Assembly: GCA_002082585.1 (NCBI GenBank)
Contig: CP020563.1
Span: forward strand, 2,660,001-2,724,000
Origin: Kitasatospora albolonga
GTDB lineage: Bacteria > Actinomycetota > Actinomycetes > Streptomycetales > Streptomycetaceae
Reading direction: 5' to 3'
DNA: 64,000 nucleotides
The translations under genes were made by a program, and so were the position numbers. The notes under the pieces are model-generated. The model was not told where the DNA came from and ran no database searches. It saw only the letters and a list, made by a program, of their open reading frames with translations. Below, piece by piece: positions 49,153-58,026 of the stretch; position 1 is the first letter of the stretch; every line of letters begins with the position of its first letter.

Positions 49153-49706
49153 GTCATGCGCTCCCTGCTGATCGTGGTGCTTGCGGTCCCCCGGGCCCGC
49201 CCGGATGTTCCGGCCCACTCTAATGCCGCCGCACCCGGCCCCGAGGGGTCGCGTTTCGGTGGAAGACGCGCACACCGGACAGATGGTTGCCGCACCCGGC
49301 CGACGCACCCACCGGACTCCGGAGGCCGGTGGATCGAACAGGGGTGCCGCACGTCCGTCCGATACCGCTCAAACACCTGTCCGGGACTTCTCCAGCACCT
49401 GTCCGACGCCTGTTCGGGTCGCCGCCGAAGACCCCCGGAACAGCTCTCCAGCGGCCCTCCGAACGGCGGGAACCGGACGCAAGCAGGCACTTTTGCGCCC
49501 ACAGCCGACCATTCAAGATCATTTAAAGGTGACCGCCGGGCGTGTTGTCAGTGGCAGGTGCGAGGATGCCTCCAAGCACGGATCTGACGGGTCGGGAGCC
49601 CGGGGTCCGTGACGACCTGTACGGACGACCTGTCCGTGCCGGGTGGGGGGAGTCACAGGGCGTCTCCCCTGCCGGGCACCCCGCGCAGAAGGGACCGCCG
49701 ACGGCG
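49153..49706. other. Divergent control region between pkaA and the FHA/EccC-like gene
   Basis: About 550 bases carry both promoters. It contains the phased CACCTGTCCG boxes at 49374-49416, a reverse copy (CCGGACAG, 49275-49282), two further copies (ACCTGTACG 49615-49623, ACCTGTCCG 49628-49636) and an A/T-rich patch near 49513-49530 that may mark a promoter. Reading frames inside look non-coding. Confidence 0.65.
49374..49416. promoter_or_regulatory. Helically phased CACCTGTCCG boxes
   Basis: CACCTGTCCG at 49374-49383 and 49396-49405 and CGCCTGTTCG at 49407-49416 are spaced by 22 and 11 bases, so all three face the same side of the helix. They lie about 220-265 bases upstream of pkaA. Confidence 0.55.
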
Positions 49707-52700
49707 ATGCAGATCCGGCTGACCGTCCTCGCGCCGCGCAGCGGCCAGACCCCGGCGCGCGCCTGCGACGTGCTCGTCACCGCCCCCGCCGGGACGGCGC
49801 TGGCCGCGGTCGCCTCCGGCCTGGCCCAGGCCGTTTCCGGGCCCGATGGCTCCCAGGGCGGCGGCGCGGTGGTGCTCTTCGCCGGGCGGGAGCGGCTGGA
49901 CTCCCAGCGCATCGCCCTCGGTGAGCCGCCGCTGGTGGACGGCGCGGTGATCTCGCTCCAGGTCCCCGGCGAGGGCGAGGCGACGGACGACTCCGTTCCG
50001 GCCCGGCTCCACGTGGTCGCCGGGCCGGACGCGGGCGGGGTCCATCTGCTGCACGGCGGGCAGATCCGGATCGGCCGCTCCGCCGAGGCGGACGTGCCGC
50101 TGGACGACCCGGACGTGTCGCGGCTGCACTGCGCGGTGACGGTGGCGGAGGACGGCCGCGTCTCGGTCGCCGACCTCAACTCGACGAACGGCACCTCCCT
50201 GGACGGTACGGAGGTCCGGGACCGCCCCGTCCGCTTCCCGCCCGGTTCCCTGCTCCGCCTCGGCGAATCGGCCCTCCGCCTCACGGCCGGCTCCCGTACG
50301 GTGACGCTGCCGACGGCCCCGGACGGCGAGGGCCACCTGCGGGTGAGCCGCGCCGACCCGGACCCGCACGACCGCGCCCACGCCCCGTCCTACGGTTCCC
50401 GCCCGGGGGGCGCGGGCCACGAGAGCCAGGGGCCGATGGCGTACGAGGGCCAGGAGCCCGGCCCGGTCCACGGCGGCGCTCCCGATGCGCCGCCGCACCA
50501 GCGCACGTACGCCGGAGGGCGGGAGGCGGCGGACGACGGCGGCGGACGGGACCCGTACGGCTCGGGAGGACGGGGCGCGGCCGGATCGGGCGGGCAGGAC
50601 CCGTATGGCGCGGGCGACCGGGAAGCGTACGGCGCGGGCGAGCATGCTCCGTACGGCTCGGGCGGCTGGGAGGCGGCGGACGACGGTGGCGGCGGCGGAC
50701 GACGGGGCCTGTACGGCGCCGGAGGGCAGGACTCGTACGACGCGGGTGGCTGGGGGGCGGCCGGATCGGGCGGGCAGGCCCCGTACGGCTCGGGCGGAGG
50801 GCAGGCCCCGTACGGCTCGGACGGAGGGCAGGCCCCGTACGGCTCGGGTGGCCGGGAGGCGGCCGGATCGGGAGGACAGGTCCCGTACGGCTCGGGCAGC
50901 CGGGAATCGGTCGGCTCGGGTGAGGCTCCTCGGCGGGGCGGGATAGGCGCCTGGGCCCGGCGGCTCAAGGGCGGCGGAAGCAGGAGCGAGCAGGCACCGG
51001 GGGCGGAGCGGGCACGAGGAGCGGAGCAGACGCGGGGAGCCGGGCCGTCGGGCCGGGACCCGTGGCAGGAGGCGGGGGGCACCCCGTCCGGCCACCCCCA
51101 CTCCTCTCCCCCCTCCCCCGGCGGCCCTCCGGGTGGCTCGCGCGGTTCGGGCGCCTCGGGTGCCTCGGGTGCCTCAGGCGCGGACCCGTACGGCTCCTCG
51201 GGCGGTTCCGGCGACTCCGGCCACCTCGCCTCGCCCTCCTCCCCCCTCTCCCCCTTTTCCGCCGTGCCGTCCGCGCCCGAGGGCACCTGGCCGGACCCGG
51301 CGGCGGTGCTGCTGACCGCGCTGGGCCCGGGGCCCCGCCTGTGGGAGCGCCACGACGGGCACCCGGAGGCGCTCGTGGTGCGGCTCGGGACGACCGACCG
51401 GGCCGATGTGCCCTCGGTGCCGGTGACGGTGGGGCTGCGGGAGGCCGGTTCGCTGGGCCTGGCCGGACCGCGCGCCCGGCTGGCGGGGCTGGCCCGCGCC
51501 ACGGTGGCGCAGCTCGCCGCGCTGCACTCCCCCTTCGACCTGGAGATCGTGCTCATCTCGACGGACCGCTCCCGCTCCCTGGAGGAGCGGCGCCGCGAGT
51601 GGTCCTGGCTGGGGTGGCTGCCGCATCTGCGCCCGATGCACGGGCAGGACTGCCGGCTCCTCCTCGCGTACGACCGTGAGCAGGCGGCCGCCCGGACGGC
51701 CGAGCTGGTCCGCCGCCTGGACGAGGGCCCGCTCGGTCCCGGCTGGCCGAATCTGGACCGTACCGAAGTGGCCGAGGCCGCCCGGGCGCACACGGGCCCG
51801 CGCACGGTGGTCGTCCTGGACGGCGACCCGGGTACGGCGGCGCTGCGGGAGACCACGGCACGGCTGGCCGGTGCGGGGGCGGCGGCGGGCATCCATCTGA
51901 TCTGCCTCGCCGAGACCCCGGCGGCCTCGCCGACCTCCCCGGTGGCCGCGACGTACGAGGCCGCCTGCCGGGCCTCCATCGCCTTCCGCGAGTGCGGGGC
52001 GGTCGCGATGCTGAGCGGCGATGTGGCGACGGCGTTGCGGCTGCTGCGCACGGCGGGCGGGCAGGCGGCGGGCCACGGCACGGTGGCGGCGGTGGACGCG
52101 GTGTCGGCGGCCTGGGCCGAGCGGTTCGGGCGGGCGCTGGCGCCGCTGCGGGACGAGGGTTCGGCCGCGCTGGCGGGCCGCCCGACGACGGCCGCGCTGC
52201 CGCCGTCGGCCCGGCTGCTGGACGAGCTGGGCCTGGCCCGCGCGACCCCGGCGTCGCTCATGGCGCGCTGGGCCTCCACCGCGGAGCACCAGCCGGGCGC
52301 CTCGGTGCCCCGCCCCGCCGCCGCTCCCCCGCCCCGGGCGGACCTGGAGACCCCCGGCTCCAGCCGCACCCTCAGCACGGCCCCCCGCGTCGGCCCCCAG
52401 CGCACGGCCACCGGCCACCGCTCCCAGGACACCCCGGCCCCGGGCCACACGCCGTACCGGGGGACGGACCGCGACTCGGGCCGTACGCCGTATCCGGGCA
52501 CGGGCGATCGCGACTCCAGCCGCACGCCGTACCCCGGCACGGGCGGCAGGGACTCCAGCCGTACGCCATACCCGGGCGCGGACTCCAGAGACTCCAGCCG
52601 TACGCCGTACCCCTCGGCCGACACCCGAGACTCCAGCCGCACGCCGTACCCCTCGGCCGCGTCACCGTCACACGGCGCCGGTCAGACAGGTCAGACAGGT

Positions 52701-53816
52701 CAGACACCCGCAGGCTCCGCACCGCAGGCCCCGCCGTCCCCGCACGCCGGGCGGCCCGTGCTCGTTCTCGGGGCCGGGCCCCGGGGTGCCCTCAGCGTCG
52801 ATCTCGCCGACGAGGGCCCGCACCTGCTCATCGAGGGCCCCGCGGGCAGCGGGCGCACCGAGCTGCTGCGGGCCATCGCCGCCTCGCTCGCCTCCGCCGC
52901 CCGGCCCGACCGGCTCGGCATCCTCCTGGTCGACGGCCACGGCGGGAAGCCCGAGGAGCGCGACAGCTCAGCACCAGGTCTGCTCCCCTGTACGGAGCTG
53001 CCGCACGTCTTCACGCACCTCGTGGCCTCGGACCCGGTCCGGATGCGGGAGTTCGCGCAGGCCCTGGGCGGCGAGCTGAAGCGCCGCGCCGAGCTGCTCG
53101 GCCCGCTCGACTTCACCACCTGGCACGCCCGCCACGCGGAGCAGGCCCGGCAGGAGGAGTCCCGGCATGTCGTGGGCCAGCGCCCGCCGAGCGGCGCCGA
53201 GCACCGGGGCGACCTGGACTCCCCGGCCAGCGGGACCCTGCGGCTGCGCCCGGTCGCCGCGCGGGCGACGGACCCGGGCCCCTCACCGCTGCCGCGCCTC
53301 GTCGTGCTCGCCGACGACTTCGACGCACTGGTCGCCCCGGGGCTCGGCAGCCCCGGCCGCCCCGCCGCCGGTTCCGTGGTGCGGGCGCTGGAGGCCGTCG
53401 CCCGGGACGGCGGGCGGCTCGGGGTGCACCTGGTGGCCACCTCGGCGCGCCCGGACCGCACGGAGGACACCGAGCTGGCCCGGGGGGCGCGGCTGCGCAT
53501 CGTGCTCGACGCCCCGGTCCTGCCGCCCTCCCCGGACGAACCCGCTCCGGGCCGGGGCCGGTTGGGGCACCCGGACGGCCGGGTGACCCCGTTCCAGGGC
53601 GGCCGGGTCACGGGCCGCATCCCGCGTACGGCGACGCTGCGCCCCACCGTCGTACCGCTGGAGTGGGAACGGATGGGCGATCCGCCGACCCGGCGCCCGG
53701 TCCGCGAGCTGGGCAACGGGCCGACGGACCTCGCCCTGCTCGCCAGCGCCCTGGAGCGCGCGGCCCGTTCGGTGAACGCCGAGCGGCTGCCGCCGCTGAT
53801 CCCGTTCCCGACGTGA
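49707..53816 (+). CDS. FHA domain protein with EccC/FtsK-like ATPase regions
   Basis: The 1369-residue protein begins with a ubiquitin-like part (MQIRLTVLAPRSGQTPARACDVLVTAP), then an FHA domain (IRIGRSAEADVPLDDPDVSRLHCAVTVAEDGRVSVADLNSTNGT, about 119-165) that should bind phosphothreonine. About 300 residues of Gly/Tyr-rich repeats follow, then an EccC/FtsK-type region (LWERHDGHPEALVVRLGTTD, SLGLAGPRARLAGLARATVAQLAALHSPFDLEIVL), a repeat linker (RTPYPGTG) and a C-terminal P-loop domain with GPAGSGRTELLR, where Arg replaces the Walker Lys. Divergence from pkaA suggests it is read by those kinases. The ATG at 49707 has AAGGGA twelve bases away; an earlier start is possible. Confidence 0.82.
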   Translation: MQIRLTVLAPRSGQTPARACDVLVTAPAGTALAAVASGLAQAVSGPDGSQGGGAVVLFAGRERLDSQRIALGEPPLVDGAVISLQVPGEGEATDDSVPARLHVVAGPDAGGVHLLHGGQIRIGRSAEADVPLDDPDVSRLHCAVTVAEDGRVSVADLNSTNGTSLDGTEVRDRPVRFPPGSLLRLGESALRLTAGSRTVTLPTAPDGEGHLRVSRADPDPHDRAHAPSYGSRPGGAGHESQGPMAYEGQEPGPVHGGAPDAPPHQRTYAGGREAADDGGGRDPYGSGGRGAAGSGGQDPYGAGDREAYGAGEHAPYGSGGWEAADDGGGGGRRGLYGAGGQDSYDAGGWGAAGSGGQAPYGSGGGQAPYGSDGGQAPYGSGGREAAGSGGQVPYGSGSRESVGSGEAPRRGGIGAWARRLKGGGSRSEQAPGAERARGAEQTRGAGPSGRDPWQEAGGTPSGHPHSSPPSPGGPPGGSRGSGASGASGASGADPYGSSGGSGDSGHLASPSSPLSPFSAVPSAPEGTWPDPAAVLLTALGPGPRLWERHDGHPEALVVRLGTTDRADVPSVPVTVGLREAGSLGLAGPRARLAGLARATVAQLAALHSPFDLEIVLISTDRSRSLEERRREWSWLGWLPHLRPMHGQDCRLLLAYDREQAAARTAELVRRLDEGPLGPGWPNLDRTEVAEAARAHTGPRTVVVLDGDPGTAALRETTARLAGAGAAAGIHLICLAETPAASPTSPVAATYEAACRASIAFRECGAVAMLSGDVATALRLLRTAGGQAAGHGTVAAVDAVSAAWAERFGRALAPLRDEGSAALAGRPTTAALPPSARLLDELGLARATPASLMARWASTAEHQPGASVPRPAAAPPPRADLETPGSSRTLSTAPRVGPQRTATGHRSQDTPAPGHTPYRGTDRDSGRTPYPGTGDRDSSRTPYPGTGGRDSSRTPYPGADSRDSSRTPYPSADTRDSSRTPYPSAASPSHGAGQTGQTGQTPAGSAPQAPPSPHAGRPVLVLGAGPRGALSVDLADEGPHLLIEGPAGSGRTELLRAIAASLASAARPDRLGILLVDGHGGKPEERDSSAPGLLPCTELPHVFTHLVASDPVRMREFAQALGGELKRRAELLGPLDFTTWHARHAEQARQEESRHVVGQRPPSGAEHRGDLDSPASGTLRLRPVAARATDPGPSPLPRLVVLADDFDALVAPGLGSPGRPAAGSVVRALEAVARDGGRLGVHLVATSARPDRTEDTELARGARLRIVLDAPVLPPSPDEPAPGRGRLGHPDGRVTPFQGGRVTGRIPRTATLRPTVVPLEWERMGDPPTRRPVRELGNGPTDLALLASALERAARSVNAERLPPLIPFPT
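52448..52665 (+). repeat. Coding repeat RTPYPG in the FHA/EccC-like gene
   Basis: Six imperfect copies of a unit of about 12 residues (DSSRTPYPGTGGR and variants) lie in the linker between the two ATPase-like regions. Their Ser/Thr content makes them candidate phosphosites. Confidence 0.8.
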
Positions 53817-53948
53817 ACCCCTGAGGCCGGCGTGAACCCGTGAACCCGTGAGGGCAGGAGCCCGACAACGCGCACCCCCGACCTGGCACTCCTGCCCCTG
53901 CCCGCCCCTTCCTCACCTCATTCCGCCACATCCCCCGGCATTTGCTGA

Positions 53949-53960
53949 CGTGACGTCACG
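53949..53960. promoter_or_regulatory. Palindrome upstream of the second sugar ABC importer
   Basis: CGTGACGTCACG is a perfect 12-bp palindrome 140 bases before the lipoprotein start, in an otherwise gene-free 283-base gap. It may be the operator for a sugar repressor. Confidence 0.4.
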
Positions 53961-54099
53961 AGCCCATCACGATCAACGTGTTGGGCCCGGCGGCGGTATT
54001 GCGGGGCCCGTGTGCCGGGCGTAGGACTGTGCGCACGGACGACGCGGGCCCGGGGCGACGACAGCGTGGTCGGGCGCGTACGGAAGAGACGGGGCAGAG

Positions 54100-55461
54100 A
54101 TGCGGACAACCCATTCCCTACGCAGGGCGGCCCTCGTCTTCACGGCGGTCGGCGCGCTGGCGCTGACGGGCTGCGGGGACGGCGGCGATGCGAAGAAGTC
54201 GGGCGGCGGGACGGACAAGGGCACGGACAGCGCGCCCACCGTCACCCTGCCGAAGCTGGACGGGGAGAACATCTCCGTCGCCGCGGTCTGGACAGGACCC
54301 GAGCAGGCCAACTTCACCAAGGTGCTGGGCGAGTTCGAGAAGCGTACGGGCGCGAAGGTCACCTTCGTCCCGGCCCAGGACCCGATCGTCAACTTCCTCG
54401 GTACGAAGATCGCGGGCGGCCAGCCGCCGGACGTCGCGATGATCCCGCAGGTGGGCGCCATCCAGCAGGCGGTGGCCAAGAAGTGGGCCAAGCCGGTCGG
54501 CGAGGAGGCCAAGGCCCAGCTGACCAAGAACTACGCCCAGGTCTGGCAGGACCTCGGGGCGGTGGACGGCACCCAGTACGGGGTGTACTTCAAGGCCGCC
54601 AACAAGTCGCTGATCTGGTACAACGCGGCGGCCTTCGACAACGCGGGCGCCACCGAGCCGAAGACCTGGAAGGAGTTCATCCAGACCGCGGAGACCATAT
54701 CCGCCTCCGGGGTCACCCCGGTCTCCGTCGCGGGCGCCGACGGCTGGACGCTCACCGACTGGTTCGAGAACGTCTACCTCTCCCAGGCGGGCCCGGAGAA
54801 GTACGACCAGCTGGCGAAGCACGAGATCCCGTGGACCGACCCATCCGTCAAGGACGCGCTGACCACGCTGGCTGAGCTGTTCGGCAAGCCGGAGCTGATC
54901 GCGGGCGGGGCCGACGGGGCGCTCCAGACGGAGTTCCCGGCCTCGGTGACCCAGACGTTCACCGGGGGCGACCAGCCCAAGGGCGCCATGGTCTTCGAGG
55001 GCGACTTCGTCTCCATCAACATCGCGCAGACCGAGGCGAAGATCGGTACGGACGCGAAGGTCTTCCCGTTCCCGGCGGTCGGTGCGGACTCCCCCGTGGT
55101 GACCGGTGGCGACGCGGCGGTGGCGCTGAAGGACAGCAAGGGCGCCCAGGCGCTGCTGACCTGGCTGGCCTCGGCGGACGCGGCGAAGATCTGGGCCGAG
55201 GCCGGCGGGTTCATCTCGCCGAACAAGAGCCTGGATGTGGCCGCGTACCCCAACGACGTGCAGCGCACGATGGCCGAGGCGCTCGTCGCGGCCGGGGACG
55301 ACGTCCGCTTCGACATGTCCGACCAGGCCCCGCAGTCGTTCGGCGGGACGCCCGGCAAGGGTGAGTGGAAGATCCTCCAGGACTTCCTGAAGAACCCGAA
55401 GGACATCGCGGGGGCCCAGCAGAAGCTGGAGTCCGAGGCCGCCAAGGCGTACAAGAGCTGA
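54100..55461 (+). CDS. Sugar-binding lipoprotein of the second ABC importer
   Basis: The 453-residue binding protein has a signal peptide (MRTTHSLRRAALVFTAVGALA) with lipobox LTGC. The mature part is a family 1 solute-binding fold: ISVAAVWTGPEQANFTKVLGEFEKRTGAKVTF, GGQPPDVAMIPQVG, KSLIWYNAAAFDNAG and PKTWKEFIQTAE. It resembles alpha-glucoside-binding proteins in general style, but the substrate is not certain. It is the first gene of a three-gene operon; the permease GTG starts four bases after its stop. No ATPase gene is nearby. Confidence 0.92.
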   Translation: MRTTHSLRRAALVFTAVGALALTGCGDGGDAKKSGGGTDKGTDSAPTVTLPKLDGENISVAAVWTGPEQANFTKVLGEFEKRTGAKVTFVPAQDPIVNFLGTKIAGGQPPDVAMIPQVGAIQQAVAKKWAKPVGEEAKAQLTKNYAQVWQDLGAVDGTQYGVYFKAANKSLIWYNAAAFDNAGATEPKTWKEFIQTAETISASGVTPVSVAGADGWTLTDWFENVYLSQAGPEKYDQLAKHEIPWTDPSVKDALTTLAELFGKPELIAGGADGALQTEFPASVTQTFTGGDQPKGAMVFEGDFVSINIAQTEAKIGTDAKVFPFPAVGADSPVVTGGDAAVALKDSKGAQALLTWLASADAAKIWAEAGGFISPNKSLDVAAYPNDVQRTMAEALVAAGDDVRFDMSDQAPQSFGGTPGKGEWKILQDFLKNPKDIAGAQQKLESEAAKAYKS

Positions 55462-55465
55462 CGCG

Positions 55466-56833
55466 GTGACGACGACGAACGCGGGGGGCGCCGACGCGGC
55501 GCCCCCCGCAGACACGGACCCTCTGAAGCCCGCGAAGAACAGGAGCGTGACCGGGACCCGCCGCCTCATCGCGGCGGCGTTCCTGCTGCCCGCACTGGTG
55601 CTGCTCGGCGCGCTGGTGCTCTATCCGATCGGCTACTCCGTCTACCGGTCGTTCTTCGACCAGGCCGGTACGGGCTTCGCCGGGATCGACAACTACAAGG
55701 CGCTGTTCACCGACGACACGATCCTCACCGCGGTGAAGAACAACGCGATCTGGGTGGTCTTCGCCCCGACCGTCGCGACCGCGCTGGGCCTGATCTTCGC
55801 GGTGCTGACCGAACGCATCCGCTGGGGTACGGCGTTCAAGCTGATCGTCTTCATGCCGATGGCGATCTCGATGCTGGCGGCGGGCATCATCTTCCGCCTC
55901 GTCTACGACCAGGCGCCCGAGCGCGGGGTGGCCAACGCCGTCGCGGTGAGCGTGCACGACATGTTCAGCGAGTCGGCGGGCTTCCCCAAGGCGCGGCCGC
56001 TGCCCGTGCACCCGCTGGAGAAGGGCGAGGGCGGGGCGTACGTCTCCAAGGAGCCGGTACGGGCCGGGGTGCCGGTCCAGGTGCCCCTGGTCGGCGTGGC
56101 CCCGGCGAAGATGCCGGGCGACGCCCGCCCGGCGAAGGCGGACCCGGTGGCGGACGGGGACGGGATCACCGGTACGGCCTGGCTGGACTTCACCCGGGGC
56201 GGCGGCGGGAAGCCCAATGTCGTCGACCCGGAGGAGCTGGGGCTGAAGGGGCTGAAGGTGGAGGCGGTCAAGGACGGCAGGGTCGTCGCCACCGCGACCG
56301 CCGGGGCCGACGGGGTGTTCACCCTGCCCGCGTCGGCGGACGGGGCCCAACTCCGTCTGCCCGCCGAGAACTTCCGCGAGCCGTACAACGGGGTCGACTG
56401 GCTCGGCCCGACGCTCGTGACACCCGGGATCATCGGGAGCTACGTGTGGATGTGGGCCGGGTTCGCCATGGTGCTGATCGCGGCCGGGCTGGCGGGCCTG
56501 CCGCGCGAACTCCTGGAGGCGGCCCGGGTGGACGGCGCCAACGAGTGGCAGGTGTTCCGCCGGATCACCGTGCCGATGCTGGCCCCGGTCCTGGCGGTGG
56601 TGCTGGTGACGCTGATGATCAACGTACTGAAGGTGTTCGACCTGGTCTTCATCATCGCGCCGGGCTCGACGCAGGACGACGCGAACGTCCTGGCCCTCCA
56701 GCTGTACCGGTCCTCCTTCGGCACGGACGCCGACCTGGGCATCGGCAGCGCCATCGCGGTGCTTCTGCTGCTGCTGGTGGTGCCGGTGATGCTCTTCAAT
56801 ATCCGGCGGATACGGAAGGAGGCGCGGCGATGA
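55466..56833 (+). CDS. Sugar ABC permease (MalF-like) with large external loop domain
   Basis: The 455-residue permease is about 130-160 residues longer than usual. After four hydrophobic segments comes an external insert (about 155-310) with no membrane spans: GFPKARPLPVHPLEKGEGGAYV, then LKGLKVEAVKDGRVVATATAGADGVFTLPASADG, which reads like a small beta-sandwich of the carboxypeptidase-regulatory type. Membrane segments resume at TPGIIGSYVWMWAGFAMVLIAAGL with the EAA loop (ELLEAARVDGANEWQVFRRITVPML). This is the location of the P2 loop of E. coli MalF, which contacts the binding protein. Starts at GTG. Its last 37 bases are duplicated downstream. Confidence 0.9.
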   Translation: MTTTNAGGADAAPPADTDPLKPAKNRSVTGTRRLIAAAFLLPALVLLGALVLYPIGYSVYRSFFDQAGTGFAGIDNYKALFTDDTILTAVKNNAIWVVFAPTVATALGLIFAVLTERIRWGTAFKLIVFMPMAISMLAAGIIFRLVYDQAPERGVANAVAVSVHDMFSESAGFPKARPLPVHPLEKGEGGAYVSKEPVRAGVPVQVPLVGVAPAKMPGDARPAKADPVADGDGITGTAWLDFTRGGGGKPNVVDPEELGLKGLKVEAVKDGRVVATATAGADGVFTLPASADGAQLRLPAENFREPYNGVDWLGPTLVTPGIIGSYVWMWAGFAMVLIAAGLAGLPRELLEAARVDGANEWQVFRRITVPMLAPVLAVVLVTLMINVLKVFDLVFIIAPGSTQDDANVLALQLYRSSFGTDADLGIGSAIAVLLLLLVVPVMLFNIRRIRKEARR

Positions 56834-56937
56834 CGGACCTGCCCTGCCCCCTGACGCCTCCCGGCCGGGGGTCCGGGGGTTGTCCCCCGGGAAGAGACAG
56901 CAATATCCGGCGGATACGGAAGGAGGCGCGGCGATGA
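56797..56937 (+). repeat. 37-bp direct repeat flanking a 67-bp palindromic insert
   Basis: The 37 bases at 56797-56833 (end of the first permease gene, including the ribosome site and the ATGA overlap) are repeated exactly at 56901-56937, offset 104. The 67 bases between contain CCGGGGG-TTGT-CCCCCGG (56873-56890). The second copy supplies the ribosome site and ATG of the second permease. A 35-residue frame (56830-56937) is a by-product. Confidence 0.92.
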
Positions 56938-57818
56938 GCACATCCACGGCACCGGAGCCCGGGGCGAAGCGGTCCCTCGGCGCCCGCATCGCCGCCCGGA
57001 CCGGCGGCGGGGTGATGCGGGTCTTCCTGATCCTGGTCGCCCTGTTCTGGATCATGCCGACGATCGGCCTGTTCCTCTCCTCGCTGCGCAGCCCCGAGAA
57101 CATCGCGGCGACCGGCTGGTGGAAGATCTTCACCGCCCCCTCCGAGCTGACCTTCTCCAACTACCAGCGCCTGCTGGACAATTCGACGATCACCGGATCG
57201 CTCCTCAACACCATCATGATCACCGTGCCGTCGACCCTGCTGGTGGTGGTGATCGGCTCGCTCGCCGGATACGCCTTCGCGTGGATGGACTTCCCCGGCC
57301 GCGACTGGTGGTTCCTGCTGGTCGTCGGGTTGCTGGTGGTCCCCGTACAGGTCGCGCTGATCCCGGTCTCCGAACTCTTCGGCACCATCGGGATCTTCGA
57401 GACGACGATCGGGGTCGTCCTGTTCCACACGGCCTTCGGGCTGCCGTTCGCGATCTTCCTGCTGCGGAACTTCTTCGCGGAGATCCCGCGCGAACTGCTG
57501 GAGGCCGCGCGGCTGGACGGGGCGGGCGAGATCCGCCTCTTCACCCGGGTCGTGATGCCGCTGGGCGGTCCGGCGATCGCCTCGCTCGGGATCTTCCAGT
57601 TCCTGTGGGTGTGGAACGACATGCTGGTGGCGCTGATCTTCGCGGGCTCCGACTCGCCGCCGATCACCGTGGCATTGCAGCAGCAGGTACGCCAGTTCGG
57701 CAACAACATCGACGTGCTGGCGCCGGGTGCGTTCGTATCGATGATCATCCCGCTGGCCGTGTTCTTCGCGTTCCAGCGGCAGTTCGTCTCGGGCGTCATG
57801 GCGGGAGCCGTCAAGTAA
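56934..57818 (+). CDS. Sugar ABC permease (MalG-like)
   Basis: The 294-residue permease has six spans and the EAA loop ELLEAARLDGAGEIRLFTRVVMPLGGP, plus FQFLWVWNDMLVALIFAGSD near the C-terminus, typical of MalG-type subunits. It pairs with the preceding permease. The ATG at 56934 has AAGGAGG nine bases upstream, inside the duplicated 37-bp segment; before that duplication the start probably overlapped the first permease stop. Confidence 0.92.
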   Translation: MSTSTAPEPGAKRSLGARIAARTGGGVMRVFLILVALFWIMPTIGLFLSSLRSPENIAATGWWKIFTAPSELTFSNYQRLLDNSTITGSLLNTIMITVPSTLLVVVIGSLAGYAFAWMDFPGRDWWFLLVVGLLVVPVQVALIPVSELFGTIGIFETTIGVVLFHTAFGLPFAIFLLRNFFAEIPRELLEAARLDGAGEIRLFTRVVMPLGGPAIASLGIFQFLWVWNDMLVALIFAGSDSPPITVALQQQVRQFGNNIDVLAPGAFVSMIIPLAVFFAFQRQFVSGVMAGAVK

Positions 57819-57894
57819 CCCCGTAGGGACCGTCGAGCAACCCCGTACGTCAGACCGCGCGTACGACCGAACCGCACAGCCGTACGTCAACCGG

Positions 57895-57926
57895 AAGCGG
57901 CCCCGTTGCCCGGAACGGGGCCGCTT
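57895..57926 (+). terminator. Terminator of the second sugar ABC operon
   Basis: A perfect 13-bp stem (57895-57907 with 57914-57926) with loop GCCCGG lies 77 bases past the last permease stop. Confidence 0.88.
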
Positions 57927-58026
57927 CGCCGCGCACTTCGCCCGAATGCCTCGTCCGGCGTAACCCTGTCATTCCATCCGACGTTTGCGGGCCACCTGGT
58001 TCCCGCGAACGACCCATGGATGTGTA

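Noticed and set aside
49220..49522. 100-residue frame in the pkaA-FHA control region
   Set aside because: Arg/Gly-rich, no ribosome site, and it overlaps the phased regulatory boxes.
56830..56937. 35-residue gene between the two sugar permeases
   Set aside because: It is a by-product of the 37-bp duplication; its C-terminus merely repeats the end of permease 1.
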